64,000 nt of DNA from Luteimonas sp. RC10. Its GTDB lineage: Bacteria; Pseudomonadota; Gammaproteobacteria; Xanthomonadales; Xanthomonadaceae. Shown in pieces: positions 45,321 to 52,509 of this stretch. The notes beneath the pieces were generated by a model, which worked only from the letters and a program-made list of their open reading frames with translations, did no database searches and was not told the origin of the DNA. The DNA lies in contig NZ_JACHYJ010000001.1 in the NCBI RefSeq assembly GCF_014192745.1, forward strand, positions 496,001 to 560,000, read 5' to 3'. The stretch's first letter is position 1. The number at the start of each line of letters is the position of its first letter. The position numbers were made by a program, and so were the translations under genes.

Positions 45321-45815
45321 TTACTCGGTGGCCGGCGCCGGCGCCGAGGAGGCCATCGATTCGAGCTCGGCGCACATCTGCTGTTGCTGCGCCGGCGTCG
45401 CACTGTCGTACTGCGCGCGCACCTTGTCATGCGCCGACGCGAACTCGCGGTCGAACATCGCCGCGTCGCCGCCCATCTTCACGAACTCCTGCTGCTGGCG
45501 GGTCTTGGCCTGCGCCAACTGGTCGGCCGGGATAGTCGGGTCGCACAGCTCGACCGCTGCGTGCATCGCGCCGCCGAGGCCGGCGAGCTGGGTCAGCATC
45601 GTCGTCGCGGCGTCGCCGGTCAGCGGCGCCTCGACCGGCGCGCTGCCGTCCTCGAGTTGCGCGGCCGCAGCCTCCGAGGGCACCGTGCGGGTGTCTTCGA
45701 CCGGCTCGGTCTGCGCAGCGGGCGCGCTGTCGGCTGGTCGGTCGCCGCAGGCGGCAAGTGCGAGCGCACCGGCGATCGCCAGGCCCAGGGGAAGTCGTAC
45801 ACGCAATGGCCGCAT
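45321..45815 (-). CDS. Hypothetical lipoprotein
   Basis: 164 residues; the lipobox LALAAC follows a basic N-terminus (MRPLRVRLPLGLAIAGALALAAC). The mature part starts with a Glu/Pro/Ala-rich linker and ends in a helical, glutamine-rich domain with two cysteines (VELCDPTIPADQLAQAKTRQQQEFVKMGG; PAQQQQMCAELESM). GGAG lies nine bases before the ATG at 45815; a start at 45830 is also possible. Family not recognised. Convergent with the M16 peptidase. Confidence 0.75.
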   Translation of the reverse strand: MRPLRVRLPLGLAIAGALALAACGDRPADSAPAAQTEPVEDTRTVPSEAAAAQLEDGSAPVEAPLTGDAATTMLTQLAGLGGAMHAAVELCDPTIPADQLAQAKTRQQQEFVKMGGDAAMFDREFASAHDKVRAQYDSATPAQQQQMCAELESMASSAPAPATE

Positions 45816-45896
45816 CCGGGGGATCTCCATGATCGGGTAGGTCTCGAGCCTAGCAGAGCCGGCGTGGTGGCCCGGCTGCACGGCCGCGGGGTCGAT

Positions 45897-46853
45897 TTAC
45901 GGCGTGGCCGGGCTCTCACGGCGGCTGCGGTAGCACTGCAGATGCACCCAGGCGGCCTGCAGCCGTGGCGCCGCGATGCCGTGCTGGCGGGCACGTGCCA
46001 GCATGTCGCCGACGATCTGCGCCGCCTCGACATCCTGGCCCGATTCGAGATCTCGCAGCATCGACGCGGTGGCCGGTGAGCCGGCGCGGGTCAGCAGCGA
46101 CCGGGCCTGCTCGGCCGCCTGCGCCGGAATGGCCTGGCCCTGCGCGGCGGCGACCGCGAGGCATTCGTCGTGCAGCGCGGCCACGAACGCGGCGCCCTCG
46201 TCGCTGGCGACGATCCGGCCGATGCTGGCGCGCATCAGGCAGGTCGCCGCGGCCATCGCGGTGAGGAAACTGAACTTGTTCCAGGCCGCTTGCAGGAAGT
46301 CGTCGCTGCGCACGGCCTCGAACCCCTCGGCGCGTGCACAGGCCTGCGCCAATGCCTGGGTGCGTGCGCTGCCGTTGCGGGCCGGATCGCGTTCGCCGAA
46401 CGTCAACGACGGCGGCGAGGGCAGGTGCACGACCTCGCCTTCCGGGCCCTTGACCGCGCTGATGAAGCACAAGCCACCGAGCACCCGGTCCGCGCCGAAG
46501 CGTGCATCGAGCGCGGCGTAGTGCTGCAAGCCGTTGAGGATCGGCATCACTGACGTGCCGGCGCCGACCGCCGGCGCGATGGCGTCGATCGCGGTGTCCA
46601 GGTCGTAGGCCTTGCAGCTGAGCACGACCAGATCGAACGGCTGCGCCGCGGCGAGTGCCGGCAGCGCATCGGCGGTGACGTGCGCGACCGCAAGGTCGGC
46701 ATCGCCAAGCGGACTGCGCAGGCGCAGGCCTTCTCGTGCGAGTTGCGCTGCGCGCGTCGGGCGCACCAGGAACGTGACGTCGACGCCGGCCTGGGCCAAC
46801 CGGCCGCCGAAGTAGCCGCCGGTGCCGCCGGCACCGAGGACAAGAATGCGCAT
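45897..46853 (-). CDS. panE: 2-dehydropantoate 2-reductase
   Basis: 318-residue NADPH-dependent ketopantoate reductase of coenzyme A synthesis. The nucleotide loop GAGGTGGYFGGRL is at about residues 7-19; LSCKAYDL holds the conserved lysine, and PILNGLQHYAALDARFG and WNKFSFLTAMAA are family motifs with the second catalytic lysine. ApbA/PanE length is normal. The ATG at 46853 is the first of the frame. Divergent from the candidate small RNA. Close relatives with other alpha-keto substrates cannot be excluded. Confidence 0.92.
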   Translation of the reverse strand: MRILVLGAGGTGGYFGGRLAQAGVDVTFLVRPTRAAQLAREGLRLRSPLGDADLAVAHVTADALPALAAAQPFDLVVLSCKAYDLDTAIDAIAPAVGAGTSVMPILNGLQHYAALDARFGADRVLGGLCFISAVKGPEGEVVHLPSPPSLTFGERDPARNGSARTQALAQACARAEGFEAVRSDDFLQAAWNKFSFLTAMAAATCLMRASIGRIVASDEGAAFVAALHDECLAVAAAQGQAIPAQAAEQARSLLTRAGSPATASMLRDLESGQDVEAAQIVGDMLARARQHGIAAPRLQAAWVHLQCYRSRRESPATP

Positions 46854-46877
46854 AGAAGTCTTCTCCGATTCAGGCCT

Positions 46878-46977
46878 GAGGTGGACGGGATCGAACGGAA
46901 ACGATACGATTTACCCCGGATCGGGGATTCTCGGTCGGCATTGGGCTCTGGCGGAAACGCCGGGGCCTTTTGTTTTT
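46878..46977 (+). ncRNA. Candidate small regulatory RNA
   Basis: An approximately 100-base plus-strand transcript is suggested by a complete intrinsic terminator and two upstream foldable segments. Stem 1 pairs GGTGGA (46880-46885) with TTTACC (46910-46915) using two G-U pairs, enclosing ATCG/CGAT. A CCCCG/CGGGG hairpin (46914-46926) competes with it. G-U pairs exist only on the plus strand. The gap holds no ORF. The exposed C-rich segments recall the Xanthomonadaceae sRNA sX13, but this is unverified. The 5' end is approximate. Confidence 0.55.
46944..46977 (+). terminator. Directional intrinsic terminator of the candidate sRNA
   Basis: GGCTCTGGCG (46944-46953) pairs with CGCCGGGGCC (46958-46967) over a GAAA loop, with two G-U pairs, followed by TTTTGTTTTT (46968-46977). 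The wobble pairs and T-tract both point to the plus strand. It overlaps the first base of the convergent DUF3800 stop codon. Confidence 0.85.
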
Positions 46978-47729
46978 CAAGGAAAGCATTTCAGCCCGTA
47001 TCCCATGTAACGCCCTTGCGAATCGCAATCGAGCTTTTCATGGATGACATCCCACGCTCGGTTGGGTTGTTCCGGCTTGAGCTGGTGCATTCCGATGGGC
47101 CTGGCCACAAGGTCAGCCAGTTGCAGGCCAATCGAGTTGCTTCGTTTGTGGCAGATGACAGGCTCGAAAGGAATGGATTGCCCGCCGTAGTTGTCACCTG
47201 AGCAGATGCGCCTGAAGGACAGTTCCAGATCTCTGTCTTCGTTGTTTCCGCGCGACTCGCAGAGTACATGCGTGGTCAGCGTTTGATGGGTATCCCCTGT
47301 CTGCCCCTGACGACGGAGTCGGTAGTAGATCCGCTCCAGGCAGAACCGCAAGGACACCTCGTAGGGATTCTCATCGCGTTCGCGATCCTGCAAGCGCCGC
47401 TTATCGATGACGGCTGCGAAAACGGCCATCGGCGTCGCCGCCAATGCGTCTGTCAACGCCTCCAAGAAGGCGCGCTTGCGGTCAGGATCGCGCAGGATCG
47501 CGAATGGTCCGATATCGCGCCGGATCTCGCGCTCGTGCAGGACCACTGCATCATGACCAAAGACCGCGAACTTGATCCTCTGAATCGCGGGCACCACAGT
47601 CGCCATGTAGTCGTGCTTACTGATCAGACAACACGAGAGCACGAACAGCGGATAGGCCGGATCAATGCTGGCCATTCCATGGTCGCCGCTTTCGTCGACG
47701 AACACGAGGTAGTCGCTGAAGCTCGACAT
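46977..47729 (-). CDS. DUF3800 domain protein
   Basis: 250 residues. The N-terminal YLVFVDESGDHGM and acidic residues farther on (LQLADLVARPI near the C-terminus) are the DUF3800 signature, an RNase H-like fold often met near mobile elements and defence genes. Its ATG overlaps the stop of the ABC permease gene (TGATG at 47727-47731), so translation is coupled to the exporter. Its GC content is lower than its neighbours, which suggests later arrival. The function is unknown; nuclease activity is only inference from the fold. Confidence 0.9.
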   Translation of the reverse strand: MSSFSDYLVFVDESGDHGMASIDPAYPLFVLSCCLISKHDYMATVVPAIQRIKFAVFGHDAVVLHEREIRRDIGPFAILRDPDRKRAFLEALTDALAATPMAVFAAVIDKRRLQDRERDENPYEVSLRFCLERIYYRLRRQGQTGDTHQTLTTHVLCESRGNNEDRDLELSFRRICSGDNYGGQSIPFEPVICHKRSNSIGLQLADLVARPIGMHQLKPEQPNRAWDVIHEKLDCDSQGRYMGYGLKCFP

Positions 47730-48517
47730 CAGCTGCGCAGGCCGACCCCGCGCTTGAGCAGGGTCAGCGCAACCACGGTCAGCACGACCACGAAGCCCAG
47801 CATCAGTGCATAGGCTATGGTCAGCGGAATGTCCGAGGTGCCGAGCAGGCCGTAGCGGAACGCGTTGACCATGTAGAAGATCGGGTTGGCGTGGGTCGCG
47901 GCCTCGGCCCAGTCGGGCAGCAGCTTGACCGAGTAGAACACGCCGCCCAGGTAGGTCAGCGGGGTCAGGATGAAGGTCGGCACGATCGCCACGTCGTCGA
48001 ACTTCTTGGCGTAGACCGCGTTGATGAAGCCGGCCAGCGAGAAGATCGTGGCGCCCAGCAGCACCGTGCTCAACGTGACCAGCGGATGCGGGATGCGCAC
48101 ATGGGTGAACAGCATCGCGATGCCGAGCACGATCACGCCGACCGCAACGCCGCGCACGACCGCGCCGAGCACGTAGCCGCCGAGCACGACCCAGCCGGGC
48201 ATCGGGCTGACCAGCAGTTCCTCGACATGGCGGCCGAACTTCGCGCCGAAGAAGCTCGAGGAGATGTTGCCGTAGCTGTTCTGGATGACGCTCATCATCA
48301 CCAGGCCCGGCACGATGAAGTCCATGTAGGACACGCCGCCCATGTCGCCGATGCGCGCGCCGATCAGGCCGCCGAAGATCAGGAAGTACAGCGTCATCGT
48401 GATCGCCGGCGGCACCAGGGTCTGGGCCCAGATGCGCAGGATGCGCACGATCTCGCGCCGGGCGATCGTGCCCAGGGCGATCAGGTTGCGGGCAGTCGTG
48501 GTGGGTTCTGTGCTCAT
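47729..48517 (-). CDS. yadH: ABC-2 type exporter permease, YadH-like
   Basis: 262-residue inner-membrane permease with six predicted helices. The family stretch SYMDFIVPGLVMMSVIQNSYGNISSSFFGAKFGRHVEELLVSPMP and the LTPLTYLGGVFYSVKLLPDWA motif are clear. It pairs with the ATPase gene upstream (55 bases) to form a YadGH-type exporter of unknown cargo. ATG at 48517 starts MSTEPTTTARNL. Its end overlaps the DUF3800 start. Confidence 0.93.
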   Translation of the reverse strand: MSTEPTTTARNLIALGTIARREIVRILRIWAQTLVPPAITMTLYFLIFGGLIGARIGDMGGVSYMDFIVPGLVMMSVIQNSYGNISSSFFGAKFGRHVEELLVSPMPGWVVLGGYVLGAVVRGVAVGVIVLGIAMLFTHVRIPHPLVTLSTVLLGATIFSLAGFINAVYAKKFDDVAIVPTFILTPLTYLGGVFYSVKLLPDWAEAATHANPIFYMVNAFRYGLLGTSDIPLTIAYALMLGFVVVLTVVALTLLKRGVGLRS

Positions 48518-48572
48518 GCTCGGCGTCTGTCGAAAGAGGGGAAGGGGAAGGGCGGCTGCGCGCGACTGGCGT

Positions 48573-49541
48573 CTACGACGCCCGCTGTCCCGATCCCGCA
48601 TCGCGTGCGGTCAGCCGCACGAACAGTTCTTCCAGTCGGTTCGACTTGGTCCGCATCGAGCGCACGCGCAGGCCGGCCGCATCGAGTGCGGCGAACACGC
48701 GGTTGAGATCCATCGCGCGCGGCATGTCGATGTCGAGCGTGTGCGCATCGGGCGCAGCGATCGTCACGCCGTCGATCGCCGGCAATGCGTCGGGTAGCGT
48801 CCCGTCGATGTCGAGCATGAAACCCTCGACGTCGAGCTGGGCGAGCAGCGCCCGGATCGGGCCCTGCTCGACGATGCGACCGTGGTCGATGATCGCCAGA
48901 TTGCGGCACAGCGACTCGGCTTCCTCGAGGTAATGCGTGGTCAGGATGATCGTCGTGCCCGCGGCGTTGATCTCGCGCAGTGCGCGCCACATGCCGCGGC
49001 GGATCTCGATGTCCACGCCGGCCGTCGGCTCGTCGAGGATCAGCAGCCGGGGCCGGGTCATCATCGCGCGGGCGATCATCAGCCGCCGCTTCATGCCGCC
49101 CGACAGCGTGCGACTCATCACGTGCGCCTTGTCCCACAGCTGCGCGGCGCGCAGCTCGGCCTCGGCGCGCTCGGCGGCCTCGCGGCGCGGCACGCCGTAG
49201 AAGCCGGCGTAGTTGACCAGGATGTCGAAGGGCTTTTCGAACAGGTTGAAGTTGATTTCCTGCGGCACCAGGCCGAGCAGACGCATGGCCTGGTCGCGCT
49301 GGCGGACGATGTCCACGCCGAATACTTCGACGCTGCCTGCGCTCATGTTGACCAGCGAGGAGACGATGCCGATCAGCGTGCTCTTGCCCGCGCCGTTGGG
49401 GCCGAGCAGGGCATGGAAATCGCCCGGCGCGACATCGAGCGAGATGCCCTTGAGCGCCTCCACGCCACCGGCGTAGGTCTTGCGCAGTTCACGGACGGAC
49501 AGCGCCGGCACATCGGCCGGCAGGGGGCGGCTTGGGGTCAT
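48573..49541 (-). CDS. yadG: ABC exporter ATP-binding protein, YadG-like
   Basis: 322-residue ATPase. Walker A GPNGAGKST (about 52-60), Q-loop VPQEIN, signature LSGGMKRR, Walker B LLILDEPTAGVD and the switch histidine in TTHYLEEAE are all intact. The C-terminal 90 residues form the extra domain of DrrA/YadG proteins. ATG at 49541 begins MTPSRPLPADVPALSVREL. Partner of the permease at 47729-48517. Xanthomonad genomes use such exporters for lipids or toxins, but the cargo is not told here. Confidence 0.95.
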   Translation of the reverse strand: MTPSRPLPADVPALSVRELRKTYAGGVEALKGISLDVAPGDFHALLGPNGAGKSTLIGIVSSLVNMSAGSVEVFGVDIVRQRDQAMRLLGLVPQEINFNLFEKPFDILVNYAGFYGVPRREAAERAEAELRAAQLWDKAHVMSRTLSGGMKRRLMIARAMMTRPRLLILDEPTAGVDIEIRRGMWRALREINAAGTTIILTTHYLEEAESLCRNLAIIDHGRIVEQGPIRALLAQLDVEGFMLDIDGTLPDALPAIDGVTIAAPDAHTLDIDMPRAMDLNRVFAALDAAGLRVRSMRTKSNRLEELFVRLTARDAGSGQRAS

Positions 49542-49678
49542 GGGTGCGAGGGGTCCGGAGCCGGCGGCCCGGGGGAGGCCTCGGCGGAAGACGCTAGTAT
49601 AGGCGCCCGGTCGCACCCGGCCCCGCGATACACCGTTGCGCGGACGCGCGCCCGTTCCGCTTACGATCCGGTTGACCC

Positions 49679-50440
49679 GTGGCCATCCAGCATTTCCCGC
49701 TCAAGCTCACCGGCCGGCGCATGATCGCGCCCACCGTCGCCCATCTGTCGTTCGTGCGCGACGATGGCCAGCCGCTGGATTTCGTGCCCGGCCAGTTCAT
49801 TCAGGTGCACTTCGCCTACGCCGACGGCACGCCGACCAAGCGCTCCTATTCGCTGGCGACGATCCACGACCATGCGATGGGACCGGGCGAGGCGGTGGAG
49901 ATCGCGGTCAGCTATGTGCCCGGGGGCGCGGCGGCGGCGCTGTTCGAGGGCCTGGCGCTCGGCGACCATGTCCAGGCCAGTGGCCCGTTCGGCCGGTTCT
50001 GTCTGCTGCCGCAGGACAGCAACCGCCGCTACCTGCTGATCGGGACCGGCACCGGCGTGACGCCGTACCGGTCGATGCTGCCGCTGCTGGAACGGGCGAT
50101 CGCCGAGCGCGGCGTGGAGGTCGTGCTGTTGCTGGGTGCGCGCACGCCGGCCGAGTTGCTCTACGGCGACGATTTCCGCGCCTTCGCACAGGCGCACGCG
50201 CAGTTCCGCTTCGTGCCGTGCTTCTCGCGCGAGCTGCCGGCGCCCGGGAGCCCGCATGCGCATGCCGACGTGCGCCACGGCTATGTGCAGCAGTTCGTCG
50301 GCGAGTTCGCGCCCAACGCCGACGATATCGCCTACCTGTGCGGCAACCCGGACATGGTCGATGCGGCGTTCGAGGCACTGAAGGGCTTCGGCCTGCCGGT
50401 GCCGCGGATCCGGCGCGAGAAGTACGTCAGCAGCAAGTAG
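49679..50440 (+). CDS. fpr: Ferredoxin-NADP reductase
   Basis: 253-residue flavoprotein exchanging electrons between NADPH and ferredoxin/flavodoxin. The FAD site RSYSLATIHD (about 56-65), the NADP loop GTGTGVTPYRSML and the C-terminal IRREKYVSSK match the bacterial Fpr subfamily. The start is GTG at 49679 with a weak ribosome site. It may feed the iron-sulfur and oxidative-stress systems. The next gene starts 13 bases past its stop, so they are probably one transcript. Confidence 0.93.
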   Translation: MAIQHFPLKLTGRRMIAPTVAHLSFVRDDGQPLDFVPGQFIQVHFAYADGTPTKRSYSLATIHDHAMGPGEAVEIAVSYVPGGAAAALFEGLALGDHVQASGPFGRFCLLPQDSNRRYLLIGTGTGVTPYRSMLPLLERAIAERGVEVVLLLGARTPAELLYGDDFRAFAQAHAQFRFVPCFSRELPAPGSPHAHADVRHGYVQQFVGEFAPNADDIAYLCGNPDMVDAAFEALKGFGLPVPRIRREKYVSSK

Positions 50441-50453
50441 GCCGGGGGCCGCC

Positions 50454-51653
50454 GTGTCAGCACCGGACGCCCGATTGCCGCTGCCAGCGGGCGACCCGGA
50501 CGTCGCGGCGCTGATGCCGCCTCCGCCCGATGCACCGGTCCCCAAGCGTGCCGGGTGGCGCCGCATGCTGCCGACGTTGGGCGGGATGGTCGGCGGTGTC
50601 GTGGTCGGCCTCGGCGCGGCGATGATCGGCGTCCCGCTGCTGGACGCCCTGCCGCCTGGGTCGATGACTGCGCTGCTGCTCGGCGTTGTGCTGTCGGTGT
50701 GGCCGCACATCGTGCTGCACGAGGCCGGGCACGCAGTGGCCGGTCTGGCGCGCGGCATGCACGCGATCGCGTTCGGCGTGGGCCCGTTCCGATTCGAGCG
50801 ACGCGGCGCGCGCTGGCACTGGCGCCGGGGCGGCGGGATCCGCGGCATCGGTGGGTTTGCCGCACTGCTGCCCAGCGGTGAGCGCGGGCTGTTGCGCCTC
50901 GACCAGGCCATCTTCCTGCTCGGCGGGCCAATGGCCAATCTTGTCACCGCGGCGGCGCTGTTCGCCTGTGCGATGTGGCTGCCGATGCCGGTGCAGCTCG
51001 CGGCCGCTGGTCTGGGCAGCGCGATCGCCGCCGCGCTGATGGGCCTGGGCAATCTGCTGCCGCTGCAGTTCTCCGGCTGGCGTCTGGATGGCCGCGTGTT
51101 GCTGGACCTGCTGCGCCGCACGCCCGATGCCGCGCTGCACCTGCAGATCAACCAGCTGATGGCGTTGAGCCTGGCCGGGGTGCGGCCGCGCGACTGGCCC
51201 GAGGCGTCCATCCCTGGACTGCCGGCCACGATCGCCAGCGACGGCCTGGCGCTGAGCGGACGGATGCTGCGCCTGTCGCGCGCGATCGACCGACGCGATG
51301 CCGCGACCGCCTGGCCCGACGCCGTCGCGCTGACAGCGGCGTTCGCGGCCGCGCCCACGGTGTCGCAAGGCCCGATCGCCGTTACGCTGGCCAGCCATGC
51401 GGCGTTGCTGGTCGGCGACCGGGCCTTGCTGGCGGCCTGGCGTCCGCGCTGCGAAGGCGGGCTGCTGGATCTTTCGCCCTACCGGGCGTGGCTGGATGCC
51501 GAGCTCGCGCAGCTCGATGGCGATGCGACCGCGCTGGCGACGCACCTGGCCCATGCGCGCGCGCTGGCCGACCGGATTCCGGACGCGGCCAGCCGGACGG
51601 TCTTCGACGAACGGCTCGAGAGACTCGCCCAGTCGCTTGCGCCATCGATGTAA
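50454..51653 (+). CDS. M50-family membrane metalloprotease-like protein
   Basis: 399 residues. The zinc motif HEAGH is at about residues 89-93 (WPHIVLHEAGHAVAGLARG) inside a membrane helix, and the third ligand region is NLLPLQFSGWRLDGRVLLDLL. The C-terminal 170 residues are cytoplasmic helices of unknown fold, not PDZ domains as in RseP, so it is not the sigma-E protease. GTG start at 50454, 13 bases after fpr. Its stop region overlaps the first operator palindrome of the next operon. Confidence 0.85.
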   Translation: MSAPDARLPLPAGDPDVAALMPPPPDAPVPKRAGWRRMLPTLGGMVGGVVVGLGAAMIGVPLLDALPPGSMTALLLGVVLSVWPHIVLHEAGHAVAGLARGMHAIAFGVGPFRFERRGARWHWRRGGGIRGIGGFAALLPSGERGLLRLDQAIFLLGGPMANLVTAAALFACAMWLPMPVQLAAAGLGSAIAAALMGLGNLLPLQFSGWRLDGRVLLDLLRRTPDAALHLQINQLMALSLAGVRPRDWPEASIPGLPATIASDGLALSGRMLRLSRAIDRRDAATAWPDAVALTAAFAAAPTVSQGPIAVTLASHAALLVGDRALLAAWRPRCEGGLLDLSPYRAWLDAELAQLDGDATALATHLAHARALADRIPDAASRTVFDERLERLAQSLAPSM

Positions 51654-51666
51654 AGCACGCTTGACA
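51649..51666. promoter_or_regulatory. Operator 1 of the membrane-protein/XRE operon
   Basis: TGTAAAG-CACG-CTTGACA, a one-mismatch version of the perfect palindrome at 51694-51711. Centres are 45 bases apart. Its TTGACA could also be a -35 element. It spans the M50 stop codon. Confidence 0.6.
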
Positions 51667-51693
51667 CCGGGTTCGGTGCAGCCGCATGCTCAC

Positions 51694-51711
51694 TGTCAAG
51701 CACACTTGACA
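51694..51711. promoter_or_regulatory. Operator 2 of the membrane-protein/XRE operon
   Basis: TGTCAAGCACACTTGACA is a palindrome with perfect 7-bp arms around CACA, 12 bases before the membrane-protein ATG. It would block transcription or translation when bound. The natural candidate ligand is the XRE protein encoded two genes downstream. Confidence 0.65.
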
Positions 51712-51723
51712 GAACAGACCGCC

Positions 51724-52299
51724 ATGACCCGTTCCTTGCACACCCAACCGCTGCTGGCCGTCGCCGCGATGTTGATGGCCGCTGCGATCGCGCTGCGTCT
51801 GCTGCTGCCCACAGTCCCCGCCTGGGCACCGGCGCTGGTCCTGCTGTCGGCGGTGCTGATCGGCGCGGTCTCGATGCGCCGCGGTGCGTCCGGCTGCATG
51901 GATGCGCCGCCCGCCCTGCGGCGCCGCTACAGCCGCGACATGACGGTCGGCATGGTCAGCTACATGGCGCTGCTGTTCGCGTCGTTGCTGCTGCTGCGCA
52001 CGGTGGAGGCGACGGCGCTGCGGGCACTGATCGCACTGCTGCCGGTCGCGCCGATCGCGCTGCTGATGCGCGCGATGCTGCGCTTCATCCGCGGCGTGGA
52101 CGAGCTGCAGCAGCGTATCGAGCTCGAAGCGATCTGCATCGCCGCCGCGCTGGTGTCCTTCGGCTACATGACCGGCGGCTTCCTGCAGGCGGCGCAGGTC
52201 ATCGACGTGCCGGCAAGCGCCGCGATGCTGTGGGTGTTCCCCCTGGTGTGCGGCCTCTACGGCATCGCAAAATCGGTCGTCGCGCGGCGGTACCGGTAA
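51724..52299 (+). CDS. Hypothetical membrane protein paired with an XRE regulator
   Basis: 191 residues with about five membrane helices (near 9-27, 34-50, 77-95, 101-121, 138-160 and a last one near 168-186). The middle loop MRRGASGCMDAPPALRRRYSRDM and the RFIRGVDELQQRIELEAI helix are conserved-looking. No catalytic motif. ATG at 51724 stands close behind the second palindrome. The XRE gene begins nine bases after its stop. The pair probably forms an autoregulated unit of unknown function. Confidence 0.75.
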   Translation: MTRSLHTQPLLAVAAMLMAAAIALRLLLPTVPAWAPALVLLSAVLIGAVSMRRGASGCMDAPPALRRRYSRDMTVGMVSYMALLFASLLLLRTVEATALRALIALLPVAPIALLMRAMLRFIRGVDELQQRIELEAICIAAALVSFGYMTGGFLQAAQVIDVPASAAMLWVFPLVCGLYGIAKSVVARRYR

Positions 52300-52308
52300 G
52301 GGGTCGGC

Positions 52309-52509
52309 ATGAAGAGTCGGGTGCGGGCGCTGCGCGAGGCACGGGGTTGGTCACAAGCACAGCTGGGCGAACGTCTGGAAGTGTCGAGACAGACGATCAA
52401 CGCGATCGAGACGGAAAAGTACGACCCCAGCCTGCCGCTGGCGTTCCGGATCGCACGCGAGTTCGCCGAGCCCATCGAATCCATTTTTCTGTTCGAGGAC
52501 GTTCCATGA
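52309..52509 (+). CDS. XRE-family transcriptional regulator (small)
   Basis: 66 residues that are almost entirely a Cro/C1 helix-turn-helix: VRALREARGWSQAQLGERLEVSRQTINAIETEKYDPSLPLAFRIAREFAEPIESIFLFED. It resembles the YozG-like regulators that control a neighbouring membrane protein. ATG at 52309, nine bases after the membrane-protein stop. Its stop overlaps the ATG of the S33 hydrolase gene (ATGA at 52506-52509). The two 18-bp palindromes upstream are its likely sites. Confidence 0.92.
   Translation: MKSRVRALREARGWSQAQLGERLEVSRQTINAIETEKYDPSLPLAFRIAREFAEPIESIFLFEDVP

Noticed and set aside
46878..46977. tRNA or tmRNA end, because of GGGATCGAAC near 46887
   Set aside because: No acceptor stem, anticodon arm or CCA end can be built around it; the terminator stem and the other pairings fit an sRNA better.
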